Below are positions 26,816-35,129 of a DNA stretch of 64,000 bases, one piece after another. The stretch comes from an uncultured Anaeromusa sp. (GTDB lineage Bacteria > Bacillota > Negativicutes > Anaeromusales > Anaeromusaceae), in NCBI RefSeq assembly GCF_963676855.1, contig NZ_OY781460.1:496001-560000 (forward strand). Direction: 5' to 3'. The position numbers and the translations under genes are program-made. The notes under the pieces were generated by a model. The model did not search any database, had not been told where the DNA came from, and saw only the letters and a program-made list of their open reading frames with translations. Position 1 is the stretch's first letter, and the number at the start of each line of letters is the position of its first letter.

Positions 26816-26844
26816 AGTATATCACGAAAAAAAATAAGTGTCAA
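26816..26844 (-). promoter_or_regulatory. sigma-70 promoter of the nif operon
   Basis: TTGACA (26839-26844), 17 bases, TATACT (26816-26821) on the minus strand: near-perfect. A sigma-54 TGGCAC-N5-TTGC element was looked for and not found in intact form. Confidence 0.8.
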
Positions 26845-27044
26845 CAGCAAAGATACACTTAACAAAAAGTTTGTATATTCCGTACGTTGTCGCTTGAATT
26901 TGTATTTTCTATAGTATTCTTTAATCAAACCTTAACCTGGAGTTAATGCAATTTCGTCATTCCCGTGCTATGGTTACTGTGAGACTACGAACTGTGACTT
27001 ACCTCTTGCCTTGCTAAGGCCCGCAAAAAAAGGAGGAGATAGGT

Positions 27045-27782
27045 GTGAACTACGGAAGTTTGTCCTTATCATCACCGGAAAACTGGCTGCTAACGATAGC
27101 CGGAAGCGTGCAGCACTGGTTTGACCGCCCAGCCTTGACACATTGTTTTATCAATCGTCAAGCAGCACGCATTTTGCTGACCGACGGCTGTACCTGGGAA
27201 GGGTCCTGGCTTCGCCGACACCTCTCCTTGTTCAATCGTGGCGCGGTATGGGCTGATGCTGACTGGAAAAACATACATCATTATTTACAGCCTCTGAATA
27301 ACAGAGGTCTTTGGCGTTTTCACTCCGCATTGGAGGAATTTCAGACTTACTTTGAAAAAGCCGTAAGCGCCGCCAAGACAGCTGACGAAAAACGGGCAGC
27401 TTTTTTCTTGGGTGCCGCCGCACATTTACTGCAAGATCTTTGCGTGCCTCATCATGCCCAAGCACAGCTTTTCGACGGACATAAAGAATATGAAACATGG
27501 GCCGCCAGCCACCGCCACCAATATAAGGCGCAGGCAGGCGGTCTTTATTATACCCGGCAAGACCCCTTAGCTTGGCTACTGCAAAACGCTGAGCAGGCTA
27601 CCGCCTTATACCCGCGCACCGCCCAAGGAGCTAGCGAAACGGATTATCACCAAGCCACACAGCTTCTGCTGCCTCTAGCACAGCGCAGCACTGCGGGCCT
27701 TTTAGAACGCTTCTCCAGCCGCTTGGCCTTGCGATCTGCTTTTGCCGGTTGGCGCCAACAAGACGAAGCGGCAAATAGTTAA
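27045..27782 (+). CDS. zinc-dependent phospholipase C-like protein
   Basis: A 245-residue protein of the Zn-PLC/S1-P1 nuclease type. The key metal motif is seen as AAHLLQDLCVPHHAQ (about residues 123-137) with an early Trp-rich segment (ENWLLTIAGSVQHWF) and HKEYETWAASH downstream. No clear signal peptide, which is unusual as many relatives are secreted; the N-terminus may be processed otherwise or the protein is internal. The GTG start follows AGGAGGAG. A possible promoter TTGTCG-17-TATAGT lies upstream at 26887-26915. Substrate unproven. Confidence 0.7.
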   Translation: MNYGSLSLSSPENWLLTIAGSVQHWFDRPALTHCFINRQAARILLTDGCTWEGSWLRRHLSLFNRGAVWADADWKNIHHYLQPLNNRGLWRFHSALEEFQTYFEKAVSAAKTADEKRAAFFLGAAAHLLQDLCVPHHAQAQLFDGHKEYETWAASHRHQYKAQAGGLYYTRQDPLAWLLQNAEQATALYPRTAQGASETDYHQATQLLLPLAQRSTAGLLERFSSRLALRSAFAGWRQQDEAANS

Positions 27783-27864
27783 GGAACCGCTAATGCATTC
27801 ATAGCTTCTTACAATTCTCTTTAGAAAATGCTTATAACAAAAAGTAAGAGAGGTGCTAAAAACT

Positions 27865-28107
27865 ATGGCGATTTGGCAAGTAGAACTGGACAGACGGGAT
27901 TCGGAACGATACCGCAAACAGCTTTTACATCGCGGCTTCATCTCTGCAAGCTATTTTTCCACTAACGGTTTTGACGTGCAAAAAATGCGCAAACTAGCCA
28001 CAGAAGGAAAATTGGACGCTGTACGCTGCATCATCGGCAGCTCCGTTCGCTGGTACTACGCTGAAGAACAGGCGGAGCGCGCCCATTTGGCGGGCAATAT
28101 TTGCTGA
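27865..28107 (+). CDS. small conserved-looking protein, unknown
   Basis: An 80-residue soluble basic protein beginning MAIWQVELDRRDSERYRK and ending AERAHLAGNIC. I do not recognise the family. AGAGAGG lies about 10 bases before the ATG; a GTG at 27853 is an alternative start. It lies between the phospholipase-like gene and RNase HI on the same strand, with its own gap of 80 bases. Confidence 0.5.
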   Translation: MAIWQVELDRRDSERYRKQLLHRGFISASYFSTNGFDVQKMRKLATEGKLDAVRCIIGSSVRWYYAEEQAERAHLAGNIC

Positions 28108-28112
28108 AAATT

Positions 28113-28180
28113 GAACAAGAGTCGCAACACTAGCCATCCTCTCTTTGTCGCACCCTCCGGTCACTCCGGTTCTCTTGTTC
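28113..28180 (-). repeat. dispersed intergenic repeat, copy 3
   Basis: GAACAAGAG and CTCTTGTTC form perfect inverted ends. On the minus strand the internal order is AACAAGAG, 13 bases, GGAGGGTGCGAC, as at 576 and 4452. Confidence 0.5.
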
Positions 28181-28274
28181 GTCCTTTAATCGGCGTCCCC
28201 CACACTCAAATTTGCTGGCGCTGCCGCGCTGTATCCTGTATAGTAGAAGCAAGTTAAGGAGAGGAGCTTCTACT

Positions 28275-28877
28275 ATGGCAGGTAAGAATAAATTCTACGC
28301 CGTCCGCGAAGGACGAATTCCTGGCATCTACACGAATTGGCCGGAGTGTCAAAAACAGGTCAGCGGCTATCCCAATGCCGCTTTTAAAGGATTTCCTACT
28401 AAAGAAGAGGCCGTTGCTTTTATGAACGTTCAAATTTCGACGACTGCCGCAACGGAAGAAAATCCTGCAGGCATACATATCTATGTCGATGGCAGCTTCA
28501 GCAAAGGCCAATACAGCTGGGCCTTTGCCGTCTATGAGGACGGAAACTTGACGCACTCAGACAGCGGCGTCGGCGAAGATCCCGAAGCGGCAAAAATGCG
28601 CAATGTAGCTGGAGAGCTAGCCGGAGCCACTATGGCTATACAGTGGGCGGAAGAGAACGGCATTCAGCCTATCTCGATTCATCACGACTATAGCGGCCTA
28701 GCCAAGTGGGCCACAAAAGAATGGCAAGCTAAAAACCCGTTCACTGCCTGGTATGCCGCTTTTGCCTCACAGCGCCTTAGCTGGGTGACCTTCTGCAAAG
28801 TAGCCGGTCATACAGGCGTAGAAGGAAACGAGCTGGCGGATCGCCTGGCCAAACAAGCGCTGGGGCTCATTCCGTAG
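28275..28877 (+). CDS. rnhA: ribonuclease HI with N-terminal hybrid-binding domain
   Basis: A 200-residue RNase H. The N-terminal viroplasmin/hybrid-binding domain is clear (KFYAVREGRIPGIYTNWPEC, then GFPTKEEA). The catalytic domain from about residue 70 has the four acids in IYVDGSF, AGELAGA, HHDYSGL and EGNELADRLAK, with the His of VAGHTG. It cleaves RNA in RNA:DNA hybrids. The start at 28275 has AGGAG eight bases upstream. Confidence 0.93.
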   Translation: MAGKNKFYAVREGRIPGIYTNWPECQKQVSGYPNAAFKGFPTKEEAVAFMNVQISTTAATEENPAGIHIYVDGSFSKGQYSWAFAVYEDGNLTHSDSGVGEDPEAAKMRNVAGELAGATMAIQWAEENGIQPISIHHDYSGLAKWATKEWQAKNPFTAWYAAFASQRLSWVTFCKVAGHTGVEGNELADRLAKQALGLIP

Positions 28878-28892
28878 AGTTCAGACAGCCGA

Positions 28893-29003
28893 GGGAGTAT
28901 TTAATCCCTCCGCCGCTGCGGCGGCACCTTTCTTTAACAAGGGAGGCAACGAAGAGTCCCCCTTGCCAAAGGGGGATGGCCCGCAGGGTCAGGGGGATTT
29001 TAA
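28893..29003. repeat. GC-rich foldback repeat
   Basis: Short inverted ends TTTAATCCC and GGGGGATTTTAAA enclose inner hairpins CCGCCGC-T-GCGGCGG and CCCCCTT-GCC-AAAGGGGG and the string ATGGCCCGCAGGGTCAGGG. Similar elements are common between genes in many Firmicutes, to my knowledge; no coding capacity. Confidence 0.55.
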
Positions 29004-29005
29004 AA

Positions 29006-29049
29006 ACCGGCCTTCTCCGCAGCGTTCATTAGCTGCCGAGAAGGCCGGT
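29006..29049 (-). terminator. terminator of the thiol-protein/peptide pair
   Basis: ACCGGCCTTCTC and GAGAAGGCCGGT arms around a GCAGC/GCTGC inner stem, followed on the minus strand by TTTTTAAAA. Overlaps the stop side of the 58-residue gene region. Confidence 0.85.
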
Positions 29050-29051
29050 CC

Positions 29052-29228
29052 TTATTTTCCTTGCTCATTCGGCTGTTCTTTAAGGGTGCAAATGCCATCC
29101 TTGCAATCGTCATTGCCATTTACATCGCCGGTATTACCCGGCGGAGACGGCTCACTGGCTCCCGCCAACGCGACACCGCCGCTAAGCAAAGACAGCAATA
29201 GCAACGTAGTTGCTAGGCGTTTCTTCAT
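29052..29228 (-). CDS. 58-residue exported acidic peptide, coupled to the TlpA-like gene
   Basis: Translated from the minus strand: a signal peptide (MKKRLATTLLLLSLLSGGVALAG) then a short tail with DVNGNDDCKDGIC, ending EQPNEQGK. The DxNxNDxC/D pattern resembles a calcium-binding loop, and the two cysteines could form a disulfide or be a substrate for the upstream thiol protein. The ATG overlaps the upstream stop as ATGA, good evidence that it is translated. Too short for most annotation pipelines. Confidence 0.75.
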   Translation of the reverse strand: MKKRLATTLLLLSLLSGGVALAGASEPSPPGNTGDVNGNDDCKDGICTLKEQPNEQGK

Positions 29229-29749
29229 TTTGCTGCCTCATTTTTTCTTAGGACCTGCTGAATTGCTTTTTCCAAATATCCTGGAGGCATCATACCGTCT
29301 TTCCGTATCCGGATAGTACCTTCCTCGTCGATGATCAAGGTCACCGGTATGCCGTGAATGCCCAGGTCATTAGCCAAAGATTTGCCGGTATTGTCAAAAA
29401 GCGTCGGGATTTGATAGCCATTTTGGTACATAAAAGCATTGGCTTTATCTGGGGTTTCCCACATGTCGATGACATACATTTTGATTTTGTCCTGATACTT
29501 CAAGTATACTTGATTGAACTCCGGCAGCTCTCTTACACAATACGGACACCACGTGGCAAAGAAATTCAGCACCAAAATTTTATCCTTCTCCGGCGCCAGC
29601 GTCACCGGCGTCCCGTCCAGCAGCGGCAGATCGCGAGAAGTCCACTTATCCCCCGCATTCGCGCCGCTAGCAGCGCAGGCAGCCGTCAAAGCCACTAAGA
29701 AACAACACGTCAAAAATAGCATTTTAATTATTGTACTTCGTGCTTTCAT
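29225..29749 (-). CDS. TlpA/ResA-like thiol-disulfide oxidoreductase
   Basis: A 174-residue exported thioredoxin-fold protein. An N-terminal hydrophobic signal (LFLTCCFLVALTAACAASG) is followed by the active site FFATWCPYCVREL (CxxC, about residue 68) and the cis-Pro GIHGIPVTLIIDEEG. Such proteins reduce disulfides in cytochrome maturation or other exported proteins. The lipobox is atypical (TAAC), so lipidation is uncertain. GGAAG is immediately upstream of the ATG, which is tight. Overlaps the next gene by ATGA. Confidence 0.88.
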   Translation of the reverse strand: MKARSTIIKMLFLTCCFLVALTAACAASGANAGDKWTSRDLPLLDGTPVTLAPEKDKILVLNFFATWCPYCVRELPEFNQVYLKYQDKIKMYVIDMWETPDKANAFMYQNGYQIPTLFDNTGKSLANDLGIHGIPVTLIIDEEGTIRIRKDGMMPPGYLEKAIQQVLRKNEAAK

Positions 29750-29897
29750 CTTCCTAGTTCACGCTCCTATTCTATCAATATTCATAATTTAGAACCTTCT
29801 TGATTCCCATCGAAAATCCTGCTCCGAATACGCCGCCTGCAAGATTTGCGTTTTAAGAAATTTTTTCGGCCAACCGCTTTTAAGGAGACACTACGAA

Positions 29898-30779
29898 ATG
29901 GACATCTCACTGCCCTACTCATTTTCTACGCTTCTTTGTTACGGCTTTCTTTATTTTGCCATCATTGGACTGTGGCTTCCAGCTTCTATATTAGGCCAAC
30001 CTCTTTGGCTTATCCTTGCCGCTTCCGCAGGCTTTATCGGGCTTATAAGCGGCCAGCTGACTCCTCTCGGCCTAGGACTAGCCGTTTTATATCTTTTTAT
30101 CACGTATCGGTTTTCACAGACGACGGCCCCCAACGAAAAAGGGCTTATAAGACTGCTACTCGCCGCCTTGTCCGTACTCTTAGGCGCCCATTTATTGCCT
30201 GGTTTCTACAATCTCAAAGTCCTTGATACCATGGTCATCAGCACCGACGGAATTCCTTTCACCATGTATCTAAATTTGGATAAAACCCTCGTCGCTTTAG
30301 GTCTTCTTGGTTGGTGTGTTCCCAGACTTTCCACACGCCAAGAATGGCGCCAACTCTTGCAGTTTTTGCTCTCCTGCAGCCTTATTCTTTTACCGCCTAT
30401 CTTTATCTTGGCTCTTGCTTCCGGCAAAGTCCACTGGGACCCTAAGCTGCCATCCTATACTTTATTATGGATGCTCACGAACCTGCTCTTTGTCTGCACT
30501 GCAGAAGAAGCCTTTTTCCGCGGCTTCTTGCAGCAACAGCTGTCTCTTCTTTGGCGAAACCGCCCCTTACCGCAAGTGATGCCACTTGTGCTGGCTTCCT
30601 TTTTTTATGGCCTGTCCCATTTTGCAGGCGGACCATTATATGTCGCCTTTGTTTCCCTCGCCGGCTTGGCTTATGGCTGGGTCTATCAAAAAACAAGCTG
30701 CATTGAAGCTTCTATTTTACTGCACTTTTCCTTAAATGCAGCTCATTTCCTGCTTTTCACTTATCCGTCATTACCATAA
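29898..30779 (+). CDS. CPBP-family intramembrane protease
   Basis: A 293-residue membrane protein with about eight segments. The CPBP/Abi motif is present: CTAEEAFFRGFLQQQLS (EExxxR) near residue 202, then SFFYGLSHF and the C-terminal HFSLNAAHF. These are prenyl-endopeptidase-like or bacteriocin-immunity-linked proteins; substrate unknown. AAGGAG is 10 bases before the ATG. A strong terminator follows. Confidence 0.9.
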   Translation: MDISLPYSFSTLLCYGFLYFAIIGLWLPASILGQPLWLILAASAGFIGLISGQLTPLGLGLAVLYLFITYRFSQTTAPNEKGLIRLLLAALSVLLGAHLLPGFYNLKVLDTMVISTDGIPFTMYLNLDKTLVALGLLGWCVPRLSTRQEWRQLLQFLLSCSLILLPPIFILALASGKVHWDPKLPSYTLLWMLTNLLFVCTAEEAFFRGFLQQQLSLLWRNRPLPQVMPLVLASFFYGLSHFAGGPLYVAFVSLAGLAYGWVYQKTSCIEASILLHFSLNAAHFLLFTYPSLP

Positions 30780-30816
30780 AGGAAGAAGAACCGTTGGCGC
30801 AACGGTTCTTCTTCCT
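30780..30816. terminator. bidirectional terminator
   Basis: GGAAGAAGAACCGTTG and CAACGGTTCTTCTTCC arms between the convergent CPBP and GT-C genes; T-rich on the plus strand. Confidence 0.85.
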
Positions 30817-30833
30817 TTATCTATATTTTTTAT

Positions 30834-32339
30834 CTACATTTTTTGCTTATATGTCCAAACGTCAAAATGAGTTGTTCTCTCTTCTAAGCGATAGTTCTGT
30901 AAAAAAGCTTGCACAAAGGCATCTTCCCGTATCCAAGGAAATGGCTCCTGCCCCGCAGGAATTAGCCAGACCTGGATATATCCGTCCCGTAAAGCCTGTA
31001 CCGTAGCAGCAGGAATAGGAATTTTCACCCCCAGCATATCGCCAAAGGCAACCTTTTCGATTAATAATGGATGCCCATGAAACACTAGCAGCGGAATACA
31101 ATCCGTTATTACGCGATTCCCTTTTTCACCATAACCGATTTCCATCGTCTGACCGGCGTATCTTTTTTCAATTTCCGCCAGTTCTTGTTGAATCGGGGCG
31201 CGGTTATCGGTTACCGCCATTCTCAACAACGTCAGTTCTTTGTGGGCACCACCCACGGTAACCATTAAAAACAAAACGCCCAACACAATGCCGCTAATTC
31301 TGCGTTTCCAAATACAGCCTTCACTTCCCGCCGCATCTGCCGCAGGTTTTTCCTGATTCAACCGCAGCAGCAAGTAACAGTAAAAAGGAATAAGGGGCAT
31401 AAGATGATTCGTACCGCTCCCCGGCTTAGAACCAATGATAGCAGCAGCCAGAACACCCAACAGCAGCGCTGTTAACACCATCCTATGGTGTAGGTAAAAG
31501 CTGCGCAAGCTAATCCCGCGTACTACCGCAAAACAATAGGGAAATAAAGCCAAAATCAAAAGAGCCGCCAATTTAGGTACGAAGTTTCGTAAAGTAGCCG
31601 CCGGGTCGCCCGCGGCCATCTGCACAGACGTTTGCACCCAAAAAACATAATTGCTCAAAGAAACCTGGGGCAGCAAAAAAGGAAGCACACACACAATCGC
31701 CATCAACAAAGAAGCTGCCAAAAACCGTTTCACCGTTAGATACTTAGTTAAAAGCACCAGCAACGGCAGCAAATAAATAACACCGTGAATTTTAAGATTG
31801 ATAATTAAACCAAAAGTAATGGCGCAGATTGCCAACATTAGTGTCTTGTTTTTGATGCAAATAATGGCATACAAACTTACCAGCATGCAAACCACCAGCA
31901 TGGCATCTGGTCGAATATAACAAGAGTTGTGCCAGTGAAACAAGAGCCACGCTTCTAGGCCTGTAAAAATCAAAGCTTTTCGTCTGCCGCCAGCCCGCTT
32001 AAACATAAGAAAAGACAGCCATAAAATCAGCCAAAACATAACGACTCCAGACAATTTAGCAGTAGCATAGCTTGGCCCCAGCAGTTGCATAATACCGCCG
32101 ACCAACAAATATACGATAGGGCCGTGCTGCAAGCTGTAACGCGCCGTTGCATCAACATCCGTATAAAGAGGTTGTCCATTGCTGACTAGCCAAGCCACTG
32201 ACGCAAAATTAACTTCTCCTTGCTCGCCAAAGCCCGGCCAAAGCAAATACATCAAAGAAGTTACCAGCGCTAAAGCAATACCGGCAACCGCCCAAAACAA
32301 CAACAAGTTTTCCCATAAAACGGCGTTTTTCCTTCGCAT
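30834..32339 (-). CDS. GT-C-fold membrane glycosyltransferase-like protein
   Basis: A 501-residue protein with about 10-12 membrane segments and a soluble C-terminal region of about 130 residues. The first loop carries PLYTDVDATARYSLQHGP, and later IRPDAMLV; this arrangement (Asp in the first extracytoplasmic loop) fits polyprenyl-phosphate-dependent GT-C enzymes such as GT39/ArnT-like families. Donor and acceptor are unknown. Monocistronic; terminator is shared with the convergent CPBP gene. Confidence 0.7.
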   Translation of the reverse strand: MRRKNAVLWENLLLFWAVAGIALALVTSLMYLLWPGFGEQGEVNFASVAWLVSNGQPLYTDVDATARYSLQHGPIVYLLVGGIMQLLGPSYATAKLSGVVMFWLILWLSFLMFKRAGGRRKALIFTGLEAWLLFHWHNSCYIRPDAMLVVCMLVSLYAIICIKNKTLMLAICAITFGLIINLKIHGVIYLLPLLVLLTKYLTVKRFLAASLLMAIVCVLPFLLPQVSLSNYVFWVQTSVQMAAGDPAATLRNFVPKLAALLILALFPYCFAVVRGISLRSFYLHHRMVLTALLLGVLAAAIIGSKPGSGTNHLMPLIPFYCYLLLRLNQEKPAADAAGSEGCIWKRRISGIVLGVLFLMVTVGGAHKELTLLRMAVTDNRAPIQQELAEIEKRYAGQTMEIGYGEKGNRVITDCIPLLVFHGHPLLIEKVAFGDMLGVKIPIPAATVQALRDGYIQVWLIPAGQEPFPWIREDAFVQAFLQNYRLEERTTHFDVWTYKQKM

Positions 32340-32520
32340 ACGATTTCTCCAAAACTGCTATTCAATAAATACTACCTGTTAGTATAGCAATATTTCAGCA
32401 TCCGTGACAAACGTCTCTTTAAAAAAAATTAAAAAAACCAACATTCTCCTTTGCAAGAGCGTAAAAACAGGAGTTAATTCCCATGCGAAGTCCTACTATT
32501 GTTAATCATTTTGCTCTAAT

Positions 32521-32553
32521 AAAAAAGCCTTCTTACAAGTAAGAAGGCTTTTT
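32521..32553 (-). terminator. terminator after the acyl carrier protein gene
   Basis: AAAAAGCCTTCTTAC and GTAAGAAGGCTTTTT arms with a 2-base loop; closes the fabH-GNAT-acp operon on the minus strand. Confidence 0.85.
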
Positions 32554-32609
32554 CAGTGTACCAATCTGGTTTTCGGTCAATGTCACCAGCTGCTCTCATC
32601 CTCTATACA

Positions 32610-32846
32610 TTACAATAAGCTATCTATGTATTGGACTGCATCAGACAGCGTTTTAAGATCCCCTACTTTTTCCAAGGAAATTTTTACTTGAAATTCATCT
32701 TCCGCCATAACCAGCAGCTCCGCCATGTCGAGCGAATCCATATGCAAATCCTTCACCAGTTCTGCCGAAGGCTGCAACATGGCTTCCGTAACCTTGCCCT
32801 TCTTCAATTCCAAAATAATCTTGTTTACCTTTTCCGTCGTTGTCAT
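32610..32846 (-). CDS. acyl carrier protein
   Basis: A 78-residue carrier protein with four predicted helices and the phosphopantetheine Ser in MDSLDMAELLVMAEDEF (Ser 38). It ends the operon after a FabH-like synthase and a GNAT-like protein, suggesting that it is a dedicated carrier rather than the housekeeping AcpP, which normally lies with fabD/fabG/fabF. The sequence of helix II is typical. Confidence 0.92.
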   Translation of the reverse strand: MTTTEKVNKIILELKKGKVTEAMLQPSAELVKDLHMDSLDMAELLVMAEDEFQVKISLEKVGDLKTLSDAVQYIDSLL

Positions 32847-32864
32847 AGTGTCTTCCTCCTTGTT

Positions 32865-33872
32865 TTATCTTTTTTCGGCATGTGTATTTTGAACGGCGTC
32901 CCTATCTGCGCGAATAAAAGAACAAAGTTCCTTCGCCTGCTGAGAGTACAGCCTAATGCCTGCAAAGTCCGGCTCTTTGTCGAATATCTTTTGCACCATG
33001 ATTCCATCGCTGCCAAACCAGCGCGGTGCCAAACCGCCAAAGAAGAAACCCTGTTGCCGAAGTTCCTCTACCGCAGCTCCCACACTAGGTCGATGCGCAT
33101 TAATAATAAAGCGTAAACTAATTACCTGCTGCCGTTGAGCCTGCACTATTAGTTCTTCCAACCGCTGCGCCCAGTCAGCGCCCACCTCCCGGACGGCTAC
33201 GCTCCAACTGCCTGCCTCCGGCAAACCTGGTGCTTCCAAGACAGTCTTCTCCCCTACAGGCAAAAATCCGACGGCCTCTTTAAAAACACGTTCTTGTAAA
33301 GGCGCCGCCAGGTCGCGCAGCATTTCACCGTATACGTCCGGCAGATACATAGGCCCAGTTGGTTTCGTGTACTCGGAAAAATTCAACAAACAAGCAACGC
33401 ACCCCTGCCCCGCCTGGCGCTCCTTGAAAATACTTCCCTCCACCATATCCAAGCACAAAGCGACATCGTTGCGCCCATGCTTTACACAGGCCAGCTGCGA
33501 AAAATACTGATAACATACAGGGAAGCTGAACACACCACTGCCGCTGGCAATCCCTGGTTCCTGCATCTGATTCATCAGCTCCAGCCCCACGGACGTCTGC
33601 TTATAGTCCGGCACCACTACAAGCCCTTTTTCTTCCCAAATCTCCTCGTTCGGAGCTGTTTTCTCCCTTGCAAAATAGCCTACAGGCCGCCCGTCGGGAG
33701 CATTCGCTAAAAGCGCCTGTACGTCTTTCGCCAAAAGAGTCCTTTGCAATACTTCAGGGTGGTATATATCGGCGTGAGGATACGCGTCTCCATAGGTTTC
33801 TCGAAACAAGCTGACGATTAACTCGGCATCCTCCTCTACGGCTCTCCGTATGGCATAAGCCTGTTCCTCCAC
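32865..33872 (-). CDS. GNAT-like acyltransferase in the fabH-acp operon
   Basis: A 335-residue protein with two GNAT-like parts. The N-terminal starts IRRAVEEDAELIVSLFRETYG and has a VVPDYKQTSVGLELMNQM helix; the C-terminal carries VEELRQQGFFFGGLAPRWFG, known to me from GNAT-family proteins of unknown role. Several cysteines are in the middle (CYQYFSQLAC, GQGCVAC). GTG start with GGAGG seven bases upstream. It may transfer an acyl group from the neighbouring carrier protein to a small molecule, which is inference. Confidence 0.65.
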   Translation of the reverse strand: MEEQAYAIRRAVEEDAELIVSLFRETYGDAYPHADIYHPEVLQRTLLAKDVQALLANAPDGRPVGYFAREKTAPNEEIWEEKGLVVVPDYKQTSVGLELMNQMQEPGIASGSGVFSFPVCYQYFSQLACVKHGRNDVALCLDMVEGSIFKERQAGQGCVACLLNFSEYTKPTGPMYLPDVYGEMLRDLAAPLQERVFKEAVGFLPVGEKTVLEAPGLPEAGSWSVAVREVGADWAQRLEELIVQAQRQQVISLRFIINAHRPSVGAAVEELRQQGFFFGGLAPRWFGSDGIMVQKIFDKEPDFAGIRLYSQQAKELCSFIRADRDAVQNTHAEKR

Positions 33873-33901
33873 CCGTTCACCTCCATACTAAATCAATGGC
33901 T

Positions 33902-34885
33902 TTAATACCACTTCAATACGCACGACCCCCATGTAAGACCCGCGCCAAAGCCAACAAGAGCAACGCGCTGATCCCGCACCAATTGTCCCTGTGCTTTCAT
34001 TTCGCTAAGGGCAATCGGAATGGACGCAGCAGCAGTATTGCCATAGCGCTCTAAATTAACAAAGGTTTTCTCCATCGAGAACTGCAAACGTTGCACTGCT
34101 GATTCAATAATACGCAAATTAGCCTGGTGCGGTACCAGCCGATCAATGTCTTCCACCTGCATCCCTGCCGCCTGCAGGGAGCGCTTCACCGAAGCCCCCA
34201 GCGTTCGCAACGCGAAAATAAAGACGCGCTGCCCGTCCATCGCCGTATAATGCAATCCTTTGGCAACGGTCTCTGCCGAGGCCGGCAACCGACTGCCACC
34301 TGCAGGAATCTGCAGTACTTCCGCTTCCGTTCCATCTGTACCTAAATCCGAGCCCAAAAGCCCATAGCCGTCTGGAACCTCGCCCAAAACAGCCGCCCCT
34401 GCACCATCTCCAAATAAGATGGAGGTGTTCGCGTCTTGCCAATCGACAAATTTCGACACCGTCTCTGCACCAACTACCAATACCTTACGATATAAGCCAG
34501 TTTTAATCAACTGACTGCCCATTACCAAACCATATACAAAGCCAGAGCAAGCTGCTAAAAGATCGAACGCCGCTGCTTTAGTTACACCAAGACCCGCCTG
34601 CACGGAAACCGCAGACCCCGGCGAAAGCCGATCCGAAGTGGACGTCGCCACAATAATCAAATCCAACTCGCTGGCCTCTATCCCTGCATCTGCTAGTGCC
34701 TTGCGAGCCGCCTGCAGCGCTAAATCCGAAGTGGCCTCCTCTGGATCCGCCACATGGCGCTGGCGGATACCACAACGTTCTAAAATAACTTCCGCCGGCA
34801 TTTGCAGCCGCTGTTCCAGTTCTTCATTGTTCACGATTCTTTGAGGCACATAATGTCCCAAACCAATAATTCCCGCGCCTGCCAT
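33902..34885 (-). CDS. 3-oxoacyl-ACP synthase III-family protein
   Basis: A 327-residue KAS III enzyme. The catalytic triad is visible: Cys in LLAACSGFVYGL (about 115), His in VPHQANLRI, Asn in YGNTAAASIPIAL. It condenses acyl-CoA with malonyl-ACP. Compared with housekeeping FabH, it sits with a private ACP and a GNAT-like gene, so it may be a dedicated FabH paralogue. The start at 34885 has GGAGG eight bases upstream; a longer in-frame frame to 35050 is not supported. Confidence 0.9.
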   Translation of the reverse strand: MAGAGIIGLGHYVPQRIVNNEELEQRLQMPAEVILERCGIRQRHVADPEEATSDLALQAARKALADAGIEASELDLIIVATSTSDRLSPGSAVSVQAGLGVTKAAAFDLLAACSGFVYGLVMGSQLIKTGLYRKVLVVGAETVSKFVDWQDANTSILFGDGAGAAVLGEVPDGYGLLGSDLGTDGTEAEVLQIPAGGSRLPASAETVAKGLHYTAMDGQRVFIFALRTLGASVKRSLQAAGMQVEDIDRLVPHQANLRIIESAVQRLQFSMEKTFVNLERYGNTAAASIPIALSEMKAQGQLVRDQRVALVGFGAGLTWGSCVLKWY

Positions 34886-35080
34886 GCACGCACCTCCGCC
34901 TTTTCTAACTATACTTAATGGGTATTCTTGTAAAAAGAAAAAAATCCTGCCGCCAAAAGTCGCTATCTTCTTCTCTCTACCCCGTTTCAAAAAGCACAGT
35001 TGGCAGGAACTCTTCCTGAACATGCCGAAGTTTTTATAAATAGTATACACTGAAACAGAAATTTTAACTGCTACGCATCA

Positions 35081-35127
35081 AAGAACCCAGCCCGAAGCGC
35101 TATCACCGCACTTCGGGCTGGGTTCTT
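35081..35127 (-). terminator. terminator of the LCP gene
   Basis: Perfect 17-bp arms AAGAACCCAGCCCGAAG and complement around a 13-base loop, just after the LCP stop. Confidence 0.85.
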
Positions 35128-35129
35128 GT

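Noticed and set aside
34886..35050. N-terminal extension of the FabH-like protein
   Set aside because: Low-complexity, no homology, and the internal ATG has the ribosome-binding site.
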